Positions 31,865 to 40,367 are shown, counted from the first letter of the stretch. The stretch: 64,000 bases of DNA from Sphingomonas sp. (GCF_030145815.1 NZ_JAIXHL010000007.1:119970-183969); one strand, 5' to 3'. Made by a program: numbers and translations. Notes: generated by a model not told the origin, from the letters alone.

Positions 31865-33244
31865 CTAAAGCCGCGCCGCTGCGGTGCGCAGGTCGGCGAT
31901 GAAGGCGGCGTGTTGCGCGGCCTTGGCTTCCGGGTCCGGGAGGCGCAGCAGATAGCTGGGATGGACCGTGATCCACGCCTCAGCGCCCGAGTCGAGCGGG
32001 ATCGCGCGGCCGCGTTCTCGGGAGATGGTGACGGCTCTGCCCAACAGGGAGCGCGCGGCGGTGGCGCCGAGGGCGATGACTACCTTGGGCCGGACGATCA
32101 GCAATTCCTGTTCGACCCACCAGCGACAGGCGCTGATCTCGCCTGCATCTGGGGTCGAATGGATGCGGCGTTTCCCTCGCGGCTCGAATTTGAAATGCTT
32201 GACGGCGTTGGTGAGATAGGCGGCGGAGCGGTCGATCCCGGCCTGTGCCAGCGCATCGTCGAGCAACTGCCCGGCCGGGCCGACGAACGGGCGGCTGGCA
32301 AGGTCCTCCTGATCGCCGGGCTGTTCGCCGATCAGCATCAGCGGGGCGTCGACCGGTCCTTCGCCGAACACCGTCTGCGTCGCATGCTTGTGGAGGTGGC
32401 AGCGGGTGCAGGTCATCGCCTCGTCACGCAGCGCTGCCCATGCCTTGGTCGCATTGTCGCCCGGGCCGGTCATCCGCGCGGTCTCCACCATCGCCAGCTC
32501 GCGGGCGCGAGCGCCCTTGATCAGCTCTCCCACCAACGCGGTTTCGGGCATGTTTTTCCAGTATTTGCGCGGCATTTCCTTGAGCATCGCGCCGGTCTTG
32601 AGCCGGGCGGGGTTGAAGATCGACGCATAATAGGTCTTCCACACCGCCTCGACCGGATCGTCCTGCGGCGCATCGGCCTTGCTCGCGCCGGGACCTTCGG
32701 TGAGGGTTTCGCCGTCCCAGTGGAGCGAGACTTCGGGCGTCAGGATCGACCAACGCATCGTGTGGAAGCGGTCGACGAAGAAGCGCGCGTTGGCGCGGAC
32801 GATGTGATGATCCGGCTCGAACCAGGCGATGAAGCGGGGGGCGGTGTCGTCGGCGACTTCGCGGAAGCGCAGGAAGGCGCGCATCTTGTGGATGTCGCGG
32901 CGCACCGATTTCGCCATGTCGTCGAGGCGGCGGAGTAGCGGATCGGCCTTGTCCTCGATGCTGCCCGGTCGCGCGATCACGCGGGTGAGCAGCGTATAGA
33001 GCAGGGCGAAGCGTTCGGGGTCGCTGTGCAGGATCGCCTCCTGCGCGAGGCCGACGAAGCGGCGCGAGACGCGCAGTTCCGGTGCGGCTGAGGGGAGGAC
33101 GGCCTCGTCGCCGAAAAGATCGCCGGGCTGGTCACCAACTTGCCAGACGACCTCCGACGGATCGATGCGGGCGGCGGCGAGCGAGCGGGCGGCGTCGCGC
33201 CAGCCTTCGAAATCATCCTCTGAAGTTAAGGCTACGACACGCAT
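31865..33244 (-). CDS. UdgX-family uracil-DNA binding/glycosylase protein with N-terminal DUF4130
   Basis: The 459-residue protein is a fusion. Residues 1-240 form a DUF4130-type domain (TIGR03915), with YTLLTRVIARPGSIEDKAD, VRRDIHKMRAFLRF and WFEPDHHIVRANARFF. Residues 255-459 form a family-4-like uracil-DNA glycosylase domain with CTRC, LMLIGEQPGDQED (motif A) and VHPSYLLR (motif B). The loop GKRRIH, with His near residue 362, is the UdgX hallmark; in the mycobacterial protein that His becomes covalently bound to the excised uracil site. A role in guarding or repairing uracil-containing DNA follows. AAGGGGACCG precedes ATG 33244. The conserved radical-SAM partner is at 36542-37789, separated by four genes. 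Confidence 0.92.
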   Translation of the reverse strand: MRVVALTSEDDFEGWRDAARSLAAARIDPSEVVWQVGDQPGDLFGDEAVLPSAAPELRVSRRFVGLAQEAILHSDPERFALLYTLLTRVIARPGSIEDKADPLLRRLDDMAKSVRRDIHKMRAFLRFREVADDTAPRFIAWFEPDHHIVRANARFFVDRFHTMRWSILTPEVSLHWDGETLTEGPGASKADAPQDDPVEAVWKTYYASIFNPARLKTGAMLKEMPRKYWKNMPETALVGELIKGARARELAMVETARMTGPGDNATKAWAALRDEAMTCTRCHLHKHATQTVFGEGPVDAPLMLIGEQPGDQEDLASRPFVGPAGQLLDDALAQAGIDRSAAYLTNAVKHFKFEPRGKRRIHSTPDAGEISACRWWVEQELLIVRPKVVIALGATAARSLLGRAVTISRERGRAIPLDSGAEAWITVHPSYLLRLPDPEAKAAQHAAFIADLRTAAARL

Positions 33245-33252
33245 CGGTCCCC

Positions 33253-34275
33253 TTAACGCGCGGGTAGCGATTCGATCCATTCGCTGAGCAGCGCAATGCC
33301 TTCGTCATGCGCGGTGGCGCGGCCGAGCTCGGGCATGGCGATGCCGGGGTCGGTGCTGCGCAGGCGGTAGATCAGGATCGAGCCTTCGGGGTTTCCCGGT
33401 GCGATCGCGAAATCGCGCCCGCCGCTGCCACGCCCTGCCGCGACCGGGCGCTTCCCGATGCCGAGTGCGACCGGGTCGGTGCGGTCGAGTTCGAGGAACA
33501 GGCCGGAATTGGACGCGGCGCCCGCGGGATTGTGGCAGTGCGCACAGTTGATCTCCAGATAGGCGCGCGCGCGGGCGTCGAGCGGGGCCTTGGCGTCGTC
33601 CCAGCGCGCGACGCGCGGTGCGTTGGCGGGGGCGCGGTCGAGCAGGCCGGCTTTGACCAGCGTCTGAAGCTGGCCGGCGTGGTTCAGGTAGCGCGCCTTG
33701 GGGCCGATCGGGGTGATCTGGCCAGACAGCGCGTGGCAATCCTTGCACTGGTTCGCGTTGGGGACGGCGTAGCTGATCTGGCGCGCGCGGCCGGATGGGT
33801 CGGTAAAGCTGACCGGCAAGCGGGTACCGGCGCGCTTGACCACCGCGTCGGTGCCGTCTGCGTTCCACACATAGGGGATCGCGACCCAGCCCGATGCGCG
33901 GCGCAGCAGCAGGCGGGTTTCGATCGGCTTGAACGCCGCGCCGGTGCCATAACCGAAGGTCTTGATCAGCGCCGAGCCGGTCGGGAAGTCGAATGCGGCC
34001 TTCGCATCGTACTTCACCTGTTGGCCCTCGGGGACGTAGATGAAGCGTTGCTTGATCGTGTAATCTGAGAAGAGCGGGGTTTCGAGGTCGTAGCCGACCA
34101 CCCGCGCTGCCGGAGTGCGCCGGGTCAGGTCGGCGAAGAAGCCATAGTCGGAGAGCTTCGTCGGGTAGCCATCGGCGGTGATCGCGTCATCGTTGACCCG
34201 CGCAGGCTGCCTTGCCGCAGCGACGCCGAACGCCGCTGCGCACAGTGCCAGCAGGGCGAGTCCCGCACGGGTCAC
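33253..34275 (-). CDS. Secreted diheme c-type cytochrome (SO2930 / TIGR03806-like)
   Basis: The 340-residue periplasmic protein has a signal peptide VTRAGLALLALCAAAFGVAAA. It contains two CXXCH heme sites, CKDCH (about residue 166) and CAHCH (about 230), with the N-terminal conserved region PTKLSDYGFFADLTRRTPAARVVGYDLETPLFSDYTIKQRF. The GTG start at 34275 overlaps the TGA of the beta-helix gene (GTGA). The family almost always accompanies the parallel beta-helix protein encoded just upstream. Electron transfer to an unknown partner is inferred. It lies 8 bp before the UdgX-like gene, so the two may share a transcript. Confidence 0.9.
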   Translation of the reverse strand: MTRAGLALLALCAAAFGVAAARQPARVNDDAITADGYPTKLSDYGFFADLTRRTPAARVVGYDLETPLFSDYTIKQRFIYVPEGQQVKYDAKAAFDFPTGSALIKTFGYGTGAAFKPIETRLLLRRASGWVAIPYVWNADGTDAVVKRAGTRLPVSFTDPSGRARQISYAVPNANQCKDCHALSGQITPIGPKARYLNHAGQLQTLVKAGLLDRAPANAPRVARWDDAKAPLDARARAYLEINCAHCHNPAGAASNSGLFLELDRTDPVALGIGKRPVAAGRGSGGRDFAIAPGNPEGSILIYRLRSTDPGIAMPELGRATAHDEGIALLSEWIESLPAR

Positions 34276-35471
34276 TTGGCCGCAGCCTCCATCGCTGCGG
34301 GTAGCACCACTGCGGCGGGGCGCGGGGCGGCGGGGGCGTTGAGTTCCGCCTTGCCCGGCTTGGCCGAGCTGGTCGGCGCGGCGAGCGCGAGGCCCAGCGT
34401 CAGCACCGGCACCGGATCGGCGACGTGCAGCCCGAGCTCGGTGGCGCCTCCGGTGCCATCCCACCACACGGGCGGGGCAGCCCCGCCGAATGCCGCGACG
34501 AGGAAGCCGCCGCCCTCAACCCCCGGCTCGAACCCGGCGCGGCCGTGGCGATTGCCCGACACCACGACGTGGCGCGGATAGGGGTTGTAGCCCTTGTCCT
34601 CATAGCTCTGGCGGTAGGACATGATGATGACGTTGGCGGTGGCATGGTCGGTCAGGTCGTTGTCGAAGACATGGACGCCGTCATTGGCCATCACCAGCAC
34701 TCCGGTCCCCTTGGGCACGGTGGCGACGATATTGCCCTTTGGCGCGAAGTTCGGGGTGTCGTTGAGGAACACCTTGTTGCCATAGACGCGCACTCCGCCG
34801 CCGCCCATGCGGGGCAGGTTGGGCAGGTCGAAGACGAGGATGCCGCCCGTGTTCCTCGTCGCGGTGTTACCGAAGACGTCAGCGTGGTTGCTGTTCTCGA
34901 TCTCGATCCCGGCGACATTGTGCGAGACGAAGCTGTTGCGGACGATGATCTGTTCGGACTGGCCGACATAGATGCCGGCGTCGGACGCGCCCTTCACCGT
35001 GACGCCGTCGATCAGGATCATGCTGCTGGAGACGGGATAGACGCCATATGCGCCGTTGCTCTCCTTCGGCCCGCCGGTCCATTCGACGCGGATGTCCTTG
35101 TAGACGATGCGGTCGGCGCCCTTGGACTTGATGCCATCGCCCTTGCTGTCCTCGACCGCGAAGCCGCGCAGGACAACATCGTCGGAGGTGACGAGCAACC
35201 CTTCGCCCGCGCCGAGCTGGCCCTTGAAGCTGAGCACGGTCTTGTCGGGGCCGGCGCCGCGTACGGTGACTCTGTCGATATCGAGGCTGAGGCCGTCGGT
35301 CAGGTCGAACCGGCCTGCGCTGATTTCGACGGTGTCGCCGGGCCTAGCGTCGAGCAGCGCTTGCTGCAGCCGCTCCTGCGCGTCGGGGCCGGCGGGGACG
35401 GTGAGGGTGTCGGCGTGGGCGGCGGGCGCACAGGCGAGCAATGTGGCGGCCGCGACGGCGGTGCGGATCAT
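34272..35471 (-). CDS. Secreted parallel beta-helix repeat protein (TIGR03805-like)
   Basis: The 399-residue protein starts with a signal peptide MIRTAVAAATLLACAPAAHA. The body is a right-handed parallel beta helix: short repeats such as VLRGFAVEDSKGDGI, LIDGVTVKGASDAGIYVG, IIVRNSFVSHNVAGIEIEN and VFGNTATRNTGGILVFD run through about residues 50-300. Such folds bind or cleave polysaccharides, but no lyase active site is evident. The C-terminus is Ala/Pro-rich. It is coupled to the diheme cytochrome by GTGA, which implies joint action of the two. Function of the pair is not established. Confidence 0.9.
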   Translation of the reverse strand: MIRTAVAAATLLACAPAAHADTLTVPAGPDAQERLQQALLDARPGDTVEISAGRFDLTDGLSLDIDRVTVRGAGPDKTVLSFKGQLGAGEGLLVTSDDVVLRGFAVEDSKGDGIKSKGADRIVYKDIRVEWTGGPKESNGAYGVYPVSSSMILIDGVTVKGASDAGIYVGQSEQIIVRNSFVSHNVAGIEIENSNHADVFGNTATRNTGGILVFDLPNLPRMGGGGVRVYGNKVFLNDTPNFAPKGNIVATVPKGTGVLVMANDGVHVFDNDLTDHATANVIIMSYRQSYEDKGYNPYPRHVVVSGNRHGRAGFEPGVEGGGFLVAAFGGAAPPVWWDGTGGATELGLHVADPVPVLTLGLALAAPTSSAKPGKAELNAPAAPRPAAVVLPAAMEAAAK

Positions 35472-35543
35472 GGGCCTCTCCTCGTTTTGAGGAGCAGCTT
35501 ACGCAGTCCGCACCGCGCGTCCAGTCGTTTACATGCGTGTCAG

Positions 35544-36026
35544 TTACTCGCGCGCGTCACCGGGCATTTCCTCCTCGGCGCGTTCGAGCTCCTTGGGCTT
35601 GCGCTTCTCGAAGATCGCGGCGAGCTTGGCCTTGGTCGCGTCGTCCAGGTCCTTCGACGCGGCCGGGAACATCTCTTCCTCCTCCTCGTCGATATGGTGG
35701 AGGTAGCGGTCGCGCATCGACTTGAATTTGGTCAGCCAGCCGCTGGACGACATCTCCATCTCGACCAGTTCGCCGAGCATGTCGTCGACTTCCTTATGTT
35801 CCGACACCGAATGGCGCGCTTCGTCGCGCAGATCGGGGTTGGCGAGCATCGTCGCATAAAGCGATTCCTCTTCCGCCGCGGCGTGCGCCTGCAGTTCCTT
35901 GCGCAGCTCCTCGAACAAGGTGCGCCGCTCCTCGCTGTCGCCGCTGGTCTCGGCGATGCGGTCGAGCAGGTCGCGCTGGCGGTTATGATCCTGGATCAGA
36001 TCCTCGAAAATGCGTTCGTCGGCCAT
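35544..36026 (-). CDS. Hemerythrin HHE-domain protein
   Basis: The 160-residue cytoplasmic four-helix protein has the HHE pattern: QDHNRQRDLL (His about 13), QAHAAAEEESLYATM (His about 48 with Glu), SEHKEVDDML (His about 75) and YLHHIDEEEEEMFP (His about 108-109). These residues bind a di-iron centre that can carry O2 or sense oxygen, NO or iron. The start at 36026 has AAGGAG upstream. It sits in the same-strand run between the unknown gene at 36055 and the beta-helix gene, 72 bp upstream of the latter. Confidence 0.92.
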   Translation of the reverse strand: MADERIFEDLIQDHNRQRDLLDRIAETSGDSEERRTLFEELRKELQAHAAAEEESLYATMLANPDLRDEARHSVSEHKEVDDMLGELVEMEMSSSGWLTKFKSMRDRYLHHIDEEEEEMFPAASKDLDDATKAKLAAIFEKRKPKELERAEEEMPGDARE

Positions 36027-36054
36027 GCAAAGTCTCCTTTGCGCGCTCAACCGC

Positions 36055-36510
36055 TTATGCCCCCGGTTGTTTCACCCGCGACTCATTCTCACTGGGGCGG
36101 TCAGTCATTTGGCTGACGAGGATTTCGGCAATCTCAACCAGTGGGATGGTGAACACACCCCCTTCATTCTCGCGCCAGATTGCAATGCCCTCACTTGGGT
36201 CGGTGAAGGGGCGCGCTGCGGCTTGTGGCGATGCCAGCCGTGTCACGCTGGCATCAAGCGTTTCCCGCGATACCGGAAGGTGATGCACATCGGTTGGGGG
36301 CCGATCCCGCGTTACGCGGATGCCGGTCATGCCAATGTGGTAGATCGGCCCGGTCGGCGATGCCTCAACCTGATGGATCTTGATCAGCGACCCCGCATCC
36401 TCCGGTCGTCCAGCATATTCCCAGACCTGTCCTGCGGCATAGCCGGGTCGTTCCTGAGATGGGGACAGTATTGACGAGAGGAGGGCGAGCGCGCCGAGCA
36501 TGAAGTTCAT
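36055..36510 (-). CDS. Hypothetical secreted protein
   Basis: No characterised family is recognised. The 151-residue protein has an N-terminal signal-like segment MNFMLGALALLSSILS. The mature part starts GYAAGQVWEYAGRPEDAGSL and holds TGPIYHIGMTGIRV, VHHLPVSRETLDASVTRL and IAIWRENEGGVFTIPLVEIAEIL, a compact alpha/beta pattern. Similar GQVW-Y-RP-E-S-L-I proteins occur widely in proteobacteria without known role. It lies 31 bp downstream of the radical-SAM gene and 28 bp upstream of the hemerythrin gene, so co-transcription is likely. Confidence 0.7.
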   Translation of the reverse strand: MNFMLGALALLSSILSPSQERPGYAAGQVWEYAGRPEDAGSLIKIHQVEASPTGPIYHIGMTGIRVTRDRPPTDVHHLPVSRETLDASVTRLASPQAAARPFTDPSEGIAIWRENEGGVFTIPLVEIAEILVSQMTDRPSENESRVKQPGA

Positions 36511-36541
36511 CCCGGGACGCTATCTCTCGTGCACCAAACTC

Positions 36542-37789
36542 TCAAGCCGCGAACAGCTCCATCTGCTTGGCCGACGGCGCGACGAGCGGGCGCAAGTCGG
36601 CGCGGTCGGCGAGCAGGGTCGGGCGCCAGTCGCTGGTGATCAGGAACGGCTTCAATTTTTTCACCGACACGGTCAGCCGCGCAACATCGGCCAACGTCAG
36701 CCGCCGCCAGCGGCGCGAGATGAGGATGCGATCGACGGCCTTTACGCCAAGGCCGGGGACGCGCAGCAGTGCCTGGCGCGGGGCGGTGTTGACGTCGACC
36801 GGGAAGCTGGCGCGGTGCTTTAATGCCCAGGCGAGCTTGGGGTCGATGTCGAGCGGCATCATGCCGGTCGCAGCATCGGCGGCGTCGGCGACCTCGTCCG
36901 GACGATAGTCGTAGAAGCGCATCAGCCAGTCGGACTGGTAGAGGCGGTGTTCGCGCATCAATGGCGGGCGCTGGAGGGGCAAGACCGCGCTCGCATCCGG
37001 GATCGGGCTGAACGCCGAATAATAGACGCGGCGCAGGCCGAAGCGGCCGTACAGGCCCGCCGCGCGCCCGACGATGTCGCGGTCGGTGGCGGCGTCGGCG
37101 CCAACGATCATCTGCGTCGACTGACCGGCGGGGGCGAATTTGGGGGCGGAGCGGTAGCGTTTTCGCGCGTCGCCCGTGTCCTCGATATCGCGCTTCAGGT
37201 CGCGCATCGCTCCCTCGATCCGGGGGGCGGATTTTTCGGGGGCAAGGCGTGTGAGGCCGGCGACGGTGGGCAGCTCGACATTGATAGACAAGCGATCCGC
37301 GTGCAGCCCGGCCTGATGGATCAGCCCCGGATCGGCGTCGGGGATCGTCTTCAAATGGATATACCCGCGAAAATCGTGATCCTCGCGCAGGCTGCGCGCG
37401 ACTTCGACAATCTGCTCCATCGTGTAGTCGGGCGAGCGGATGATGCCGGAGGAGAGGAACAGCCCCTCGATATAATTGCGGCGGTAGAAATCGAGCGTGA
37501 GGCGGACGACCTCCTGCGCGGTGAAGCGCGCGCGGCGGACGTTCGAGCTTTTGCGGTTGATGCAATAATGGCAGTCGAAGATGCAGCTGTTGGTCAGCAG
37601 GATCTTGAGCAGGCTGATGCAGCGGCCGTCGGGAGCGTAGGCGTGACAGATGCCCATCCCCTCGGTCGAGCCCAGTCCCTTGCCGCCCGATGACTTGCGT
37701 TTCGACGTGCCGGATGACGCGCAGGATGCGTCATATTTCGCGGCGTCGGCGAGGATTTCGAGCTTTTCGCGCAAGTCGAGCTGGGCCAT
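36542..37789 (-). CDS. Radical-SAM protein linked to UdgX (TIGR03916-like, putative DNA modification/repair)
   Basis: The 415-residue protein has the 4Fe-4S motif CX3CX2C at Cys69, Cys73 and Cys76 (NSCIFDCHYC), preceded by the conserved GKGLGSTEGMGICHAYAPDGRC. A TIM-barrel radical-SAM core follows with SGIIRSPDYTMEQI and LSINVELPT. A helix-hairpin-helix DNA-binding segment near 330-360 (LLRVPGLGVKAVDRIL) ends the protein. This family, with UdgX and DUF4130, forms a recurring gene set assumed to act on damaged or modified DNA; the reaction is unknown. The start at 37789 has only a weak ribosome binding site. UdgX-like gene and radical-SAM gene usually touch; here four genes lie between. Confidence 0.92.
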   Translation of the reverse strand: MAQLDLREKLEILADAAKYDASCASSGTSKRKSSGGKGLGSTEGMGICHAYAPDGRCISLLKILLTNSCIFDCHYCINRKSSNVRRARFTAQEVVRLTLDFYRRNYIEGLFLSSGIIRSPDYTMEQIVEVARSLREDHDFRGYIHLKTIPDADPGLIHQAGLHADRLSINVELPTVAGLTRLAPEKSAPRIEGAMRDLKRDIEDTGDARKRYRSAPKFAPAGQSTQMIVGADAATDRDIVGRAAGLYGRFGLRRVYYSAFSPIPDASAVLPLQRPPLMREHRLYQSDWLMRFYDYRPDEVADAADAATGMMPLDIDPKLAWALKHRASFPVDVNTAPRQALLRVPGLGVKAVDRILISRRWRRLTLADVARLTVSVKKLKPFLITSDWRPTLLADRADLRPLVAPSAKQMELFAA

Positions 37790-37825
37790 ATGTTCTTCAT
37801 ACGTTCCAGCGGCTTGGCTGTCCAG

Positions 37826-39241
37826 TCAGTCCGGCGCGCGGCTGCGGCAGGCGAGCGCTAGCAGGGCGGCGAGGGTCCCTGCGAGGATGAGGTAGAGGGT
37901 GAGGCCTGCGCCCGGCGACCAGCCCCAGAACTCGCTGGGAAGCGTGCGCAGGTTGAGTGCGAGGAAGCCGGGCAGGATATGGTTGCTCAGCGGCGCGGCG
38001 AAGTGATGCGGGGCCTGGATGTCGACTGCCGCGATGATCAGGTTGAGCGCGATGCTGGCGGCGAGGAAGGTGAGGCCGAGCGCGCGCTCGATCCGGCTGG
38101 CGCTGCCCCAATAAGCGGCGAGGCCGATAGCGAGATAGGCGATGGCCGGGAGCGCGTGGCGCGGGCCGGTGGCGTTGCCTCCGTCCCAATAGACGTACGC
38201 CGCATGGTAGAGAAAGCAGGCAAGCGCGCCCCCCGCCGCCAGCACGCCGAGGTCGCGCCGGGCGGGATCGCGCAGCAGGGTCCAGATGCCGAACGGGGCG
38301 AGGGCAAGGATCGGCGCGACCCAAATGATCCCGCGCCGCTTGCCAAACAGGATTTCGGTGAGGATGTCGAGCTTGGGATAGGTGAGGCCGAACAGACCCT
38401 GCTTCATCCCCTCAAATCCCACCACGCCCGAATAGCCGGTGGTGAAGGCGTTGCCGAAAGTTGCGAGGTTGTAGGCGAGCAGGGGAAGCGCGGCGATCAG
38501 CCCGCCCGCGATGGCGAGGCCGAGCGTCCGCAATTGCGCCGGACGATCCCAATGGCGGATTGACCACAGCGCCCAGAGCGCAACGGGCGCGCCGAGCAGC
38601 ACTGCGCCGTGCTCGACCACTACGGCCCAGCCAAGTGCGAGGCCTGCGGTCAGCGGATAGCGTCGGCACGCGGGTTGCTGTGTGCCACGCCACACCGCCC
38701 AGAGCGCGATGGCGATGAGGGAGGTCGCAGCGGCATGGCCGAACCAGGTTGTCGTCCAGCCCCAGACCGTAGTGCCGAGCGCAAAGCTGACCGCGGTGAA
38801 CAGCCCCGCCGCGCGGCTGCCGCCGATGCCGTTGCCAAGGTCGAGCAGCGCGACTGCCGCAAGCGCGGTCAGCACCGCGCCGATCCCGGCAACGGCTGCG
38901 CGCATGCGCAGGCTCAGGAACGCCTCGGCATCGGGGTCGAACAGCTGGTGGGGAACGTCGGCGCTGGTCTGCTGCGTCACCCAGTTGGTCGCGGCGACGA
39001 AGGGCAGCGCCATCAGCGTCATGCCCGGCGCCTTGTCCATATAGAGATGGCCGTCGAACTGCGCCTTGTCGATCGTCATCGCGCCATAGGGGTCGATGCG
39101 CGCACTGCCGGTCTCAACGATCGCGGTCGCGGCGAGGATGCGCGTGGCGCTGTTGGGGTTGAACGCCCAGGAGCCGAACCAGATGCAGGACAGCCAGACG
39201 AGCGCGAAGAGCAGGGCGGGGACGTGCCAGCTCTGAGGCAC
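37826..39241 (-). CDS. Polytopic membrane protein, GT-C-like
   Basis: The protein is about 471 residues with about 11-12 hydrophobic helices. A conserved early loop, FNPNSATRILAATAIVETGSARIDPYGAMTIDKAQFDGHLYMDKAPG, resembles the first luminal loop of GT-C (PMT/ArnT-like) glycosyltransferases, which carries Asp residues. It may transfer sugars from a lipid carrier, but this is inference. The start is chosen as GTG 39241; an ATG at 39280 lies inside a palindromic repeat whose translation (LRQAQ) is a repeat artefact. It stands 36 bp upstream of the radical-SAM gene and could lead that operon. Confidence 0.7.
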   Translation of the reverse strand: MPQSWHVPALLFALVWLSCIWFGSWAFNPNSATRILAATAIVETGSARIDPYGAMTIDKAQFDGHLYMDKAPGMTLMALPFVAATNWVTQQTSADVPHQLFDPDAEAFLSLRMRAAVAGIGAVLTALAAVALLDLGNGIGGSRAAGLFTAVSFALGTTVWGWTTTWFGHAAATSLIAIALWAVWRGTQQPACRRYPLTAGLALGWAVVVEHGAVLLGAPVALWALWSIRHWDRPAQLRTLGLAIAGGLIAALPLLAYNLATFGNAFTTGYSGVVGFEGMKQGLFGLTYPKLDILTEILFGKRRGIIWVAPILALAPFGIWTLLRDPARRDLGVLAAGGALACFLYHAAYVYWDGGNATGPRHALPAIAYLAIGLAAYWGSASRIERALGLTFLAASIALNLIIAAVDIQAPHHFAAPLSNHILPGFLALNLRTLPSEFWGWSPGAGLTLYLILAGTLAALLALACRSRAPD

Positions 39242-39245
39242 TCTC

Positions 39246-39406
39246 AACCAACCCCGTTTGTGCTGAGCTTGTCGAAGCACGGTGCCTGCACTCTCGGAGT
39301 GTTGGGGTCGCCCTTCGACAATGATCAGGTGAAACGTCCTCCGGACGTTTCAGCCAAAGCAGGGGGCTTTAGCGACCTGATCATCAGGGCCAACGGGGTT
39401 TAGGTT
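39246..39406. repeat. Composite palindromic repeat (TGTCGAA/TTCGACA family)
   Basis: Four nested or side-by-side inverted pairs are visible: AACC..CCCCGTT (39246-39258) with AACGGGGTT..GGTT (39392-39406), TGTCGAA (39270-39276) with TTCGACA (39314-39320), ATGATCAGGT (39321-39330) with ACCTGATCAT (39375-39384), and GAAACGTCC (39331-39339) with GGACGTTTC (39343-39351). The whole block can fold into a branched structure. It lies between the end-of-operon gene at 39419 and the membrane protein gene and overlaps the upstream in-frame ATG of the latter. Confidence 0.75.
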
Positions 39407-39418
39407 AGGCGCTTAACT

Positions 39419-39811
39419 TTAGTCCGGCAGAACCTTCTCCGCCCGCTTGCGCGCATCCGCCTCAGCCTTGCCCGCCTGAATCTCGCGGGTGCCACAGCCG
39501 ATGCCGCCGCCGGGGCCGACGGCGCTGCAGCTGCCGATGCCGGTGTCCCCTGCGGTCAGTGCCGAACGTTGGCGCACCGCCCAGCTCTCGCGCTGCGGCG
39601 AGACTTCGGTGTCGCGCAGTTCGCTGGGGATGCGAAAGCGCTCACCGGCGGGGCGGCGGACGCAGATCACGATCTCTTCGCCATCCGCGTTGGTCGGGCA
39701 CTTCTCTTCCTCGCCATAGAGGATCAGCACGCCGTTCTGCGCGCTCGCCGGAAGCGCGGGCAGGACCAGCGCCGATGCGGCGGTGGCGAGGGTCAGCAGG
39801 ATCGTCTTCAT
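39419..39811 (-). CDS. Small secreted protein of unknown function
   Basis: The 130-residue product has a signal peptide MKTILLTLATAASALVLPALPASAQ. The mature part contains CPTNADGEEIVICVRRPAGERFRIPSELR, a motif found in many small sphingomonad periplasmic proteins, then GIGSCSAVGPGGGIGCGT with two more Cys. Four cysteines suggest two disulfides. The tail is Lys/Arg/Glu-rich. AAGGAG precedes ATG 39811; the frame is open upstream into coq7 but not used. It is the last gene of the proA-nadD-coq7 run, 22 bp after coq7. Function is unknown. Confidence 0.8.
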   Translation of the reverse strand: MKTILLTLATAASALVLPALPASAQNGVLILYGEEEKCPTNADGEEIVICVRRPAGERFRIPSELRDTEVSPQRESWAVRQRSALTAGDTGIGSCSAVGPGGGIGCGTREIQAGKAEADARKRAEKVLPD

Positions 39812-39833
39812 GTCATCGACTCCTTGGCGGCGC

Positions 39834-40367
39834 TTATAGCCGCTTCGACACCGCGATTGCGGTCTTGCAGGCCAGGCGGATCGCGCCAGCGAGCAGCGGA
39901 TAGGCAGGCGCAGTTTCCGCGCCCGCTGCGAGCGCGCTGTCCTTGTGTTCCAATTCCTCGGCGCGGAATTCGGCGACCGCGGCGGCGAGTTCAGGATCGT
40001 CCTCACCCAGCGCGTCGAGCTGTTCCTGATAGTGAAGGTCGATTTCGGTTTCGACCGCGACCGTGCAGGCCATCGCCGCCGCCGGACCGATCGCTGCGGT
40101 CGCCGCACCCATTGCGAAGCCCGCGACATTCCACATCGGCTGCAGCGCGGTCGGGCGGACGCCACGGCGCGCGATCAGCGCGTCGAAAAAGGCGCGGTGC
40201 CGCTCTTCCTGATTGGCCATGCCCGAAATCGCGCGCGCCATGTCGTGGCGGTCGCCCATCACCGCGAGCTGCCCGGCATAGATGCGGGTCGCGCCATATT
40301 CACCGGCCTGATCGACGCGAATCATCGAATCGATGTCGCGGCGGGGGTCTCCGGGTTTCCACTTCAC
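39834..40367 (-). CDS. coq7: Coq7-type demethoxyubiquinone hydroxylase
   Basis: Coq7 hydroxylates the quinone ring in late ubiquinone synthesis using a di-iron centre. The 177-residue protein has the ferritin-like ligands in RVDQAGEYGATRIYAGQ (Glu), NQEERHRAFFD (ExxH), VETEIDLHYQEQL (Glu) and AEELEHKDSA (ExxH). WNVAGFAMGAATAAIGPAAAMAC is the membrane-touching helix. GTG 40367 overlaps the dsbB-like stop as GTGA, so the long open frame upstream is not used. It lies in the long operon from proA. Confidence 0.94.
   Translation of the reverse strand: MKWKPGDPRRDIDSMIRVDQAGEYGATRIYAGQLAVMGDRHDMARAISGMANQEERHRAFFDALIARRGVRPTALQPMWNVAGFAMGAATAAIGPAAAMACTVAVETEIDLHYQEQLDALGEDDPELAAAVAEFRAEELEHKDSALAAGAETAPAYPLLAGAIRLACKTAIAVSKRL

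Noticed and set aside
39246..39406. tRNA or structured RNA gene
   Set aside because: The pairing is branched but has no cloverleaf, anticodon arm or CCA-like end; the pieces match palindromic repeat style. No tRNA-like sequence was found elsewhere in the gaps.
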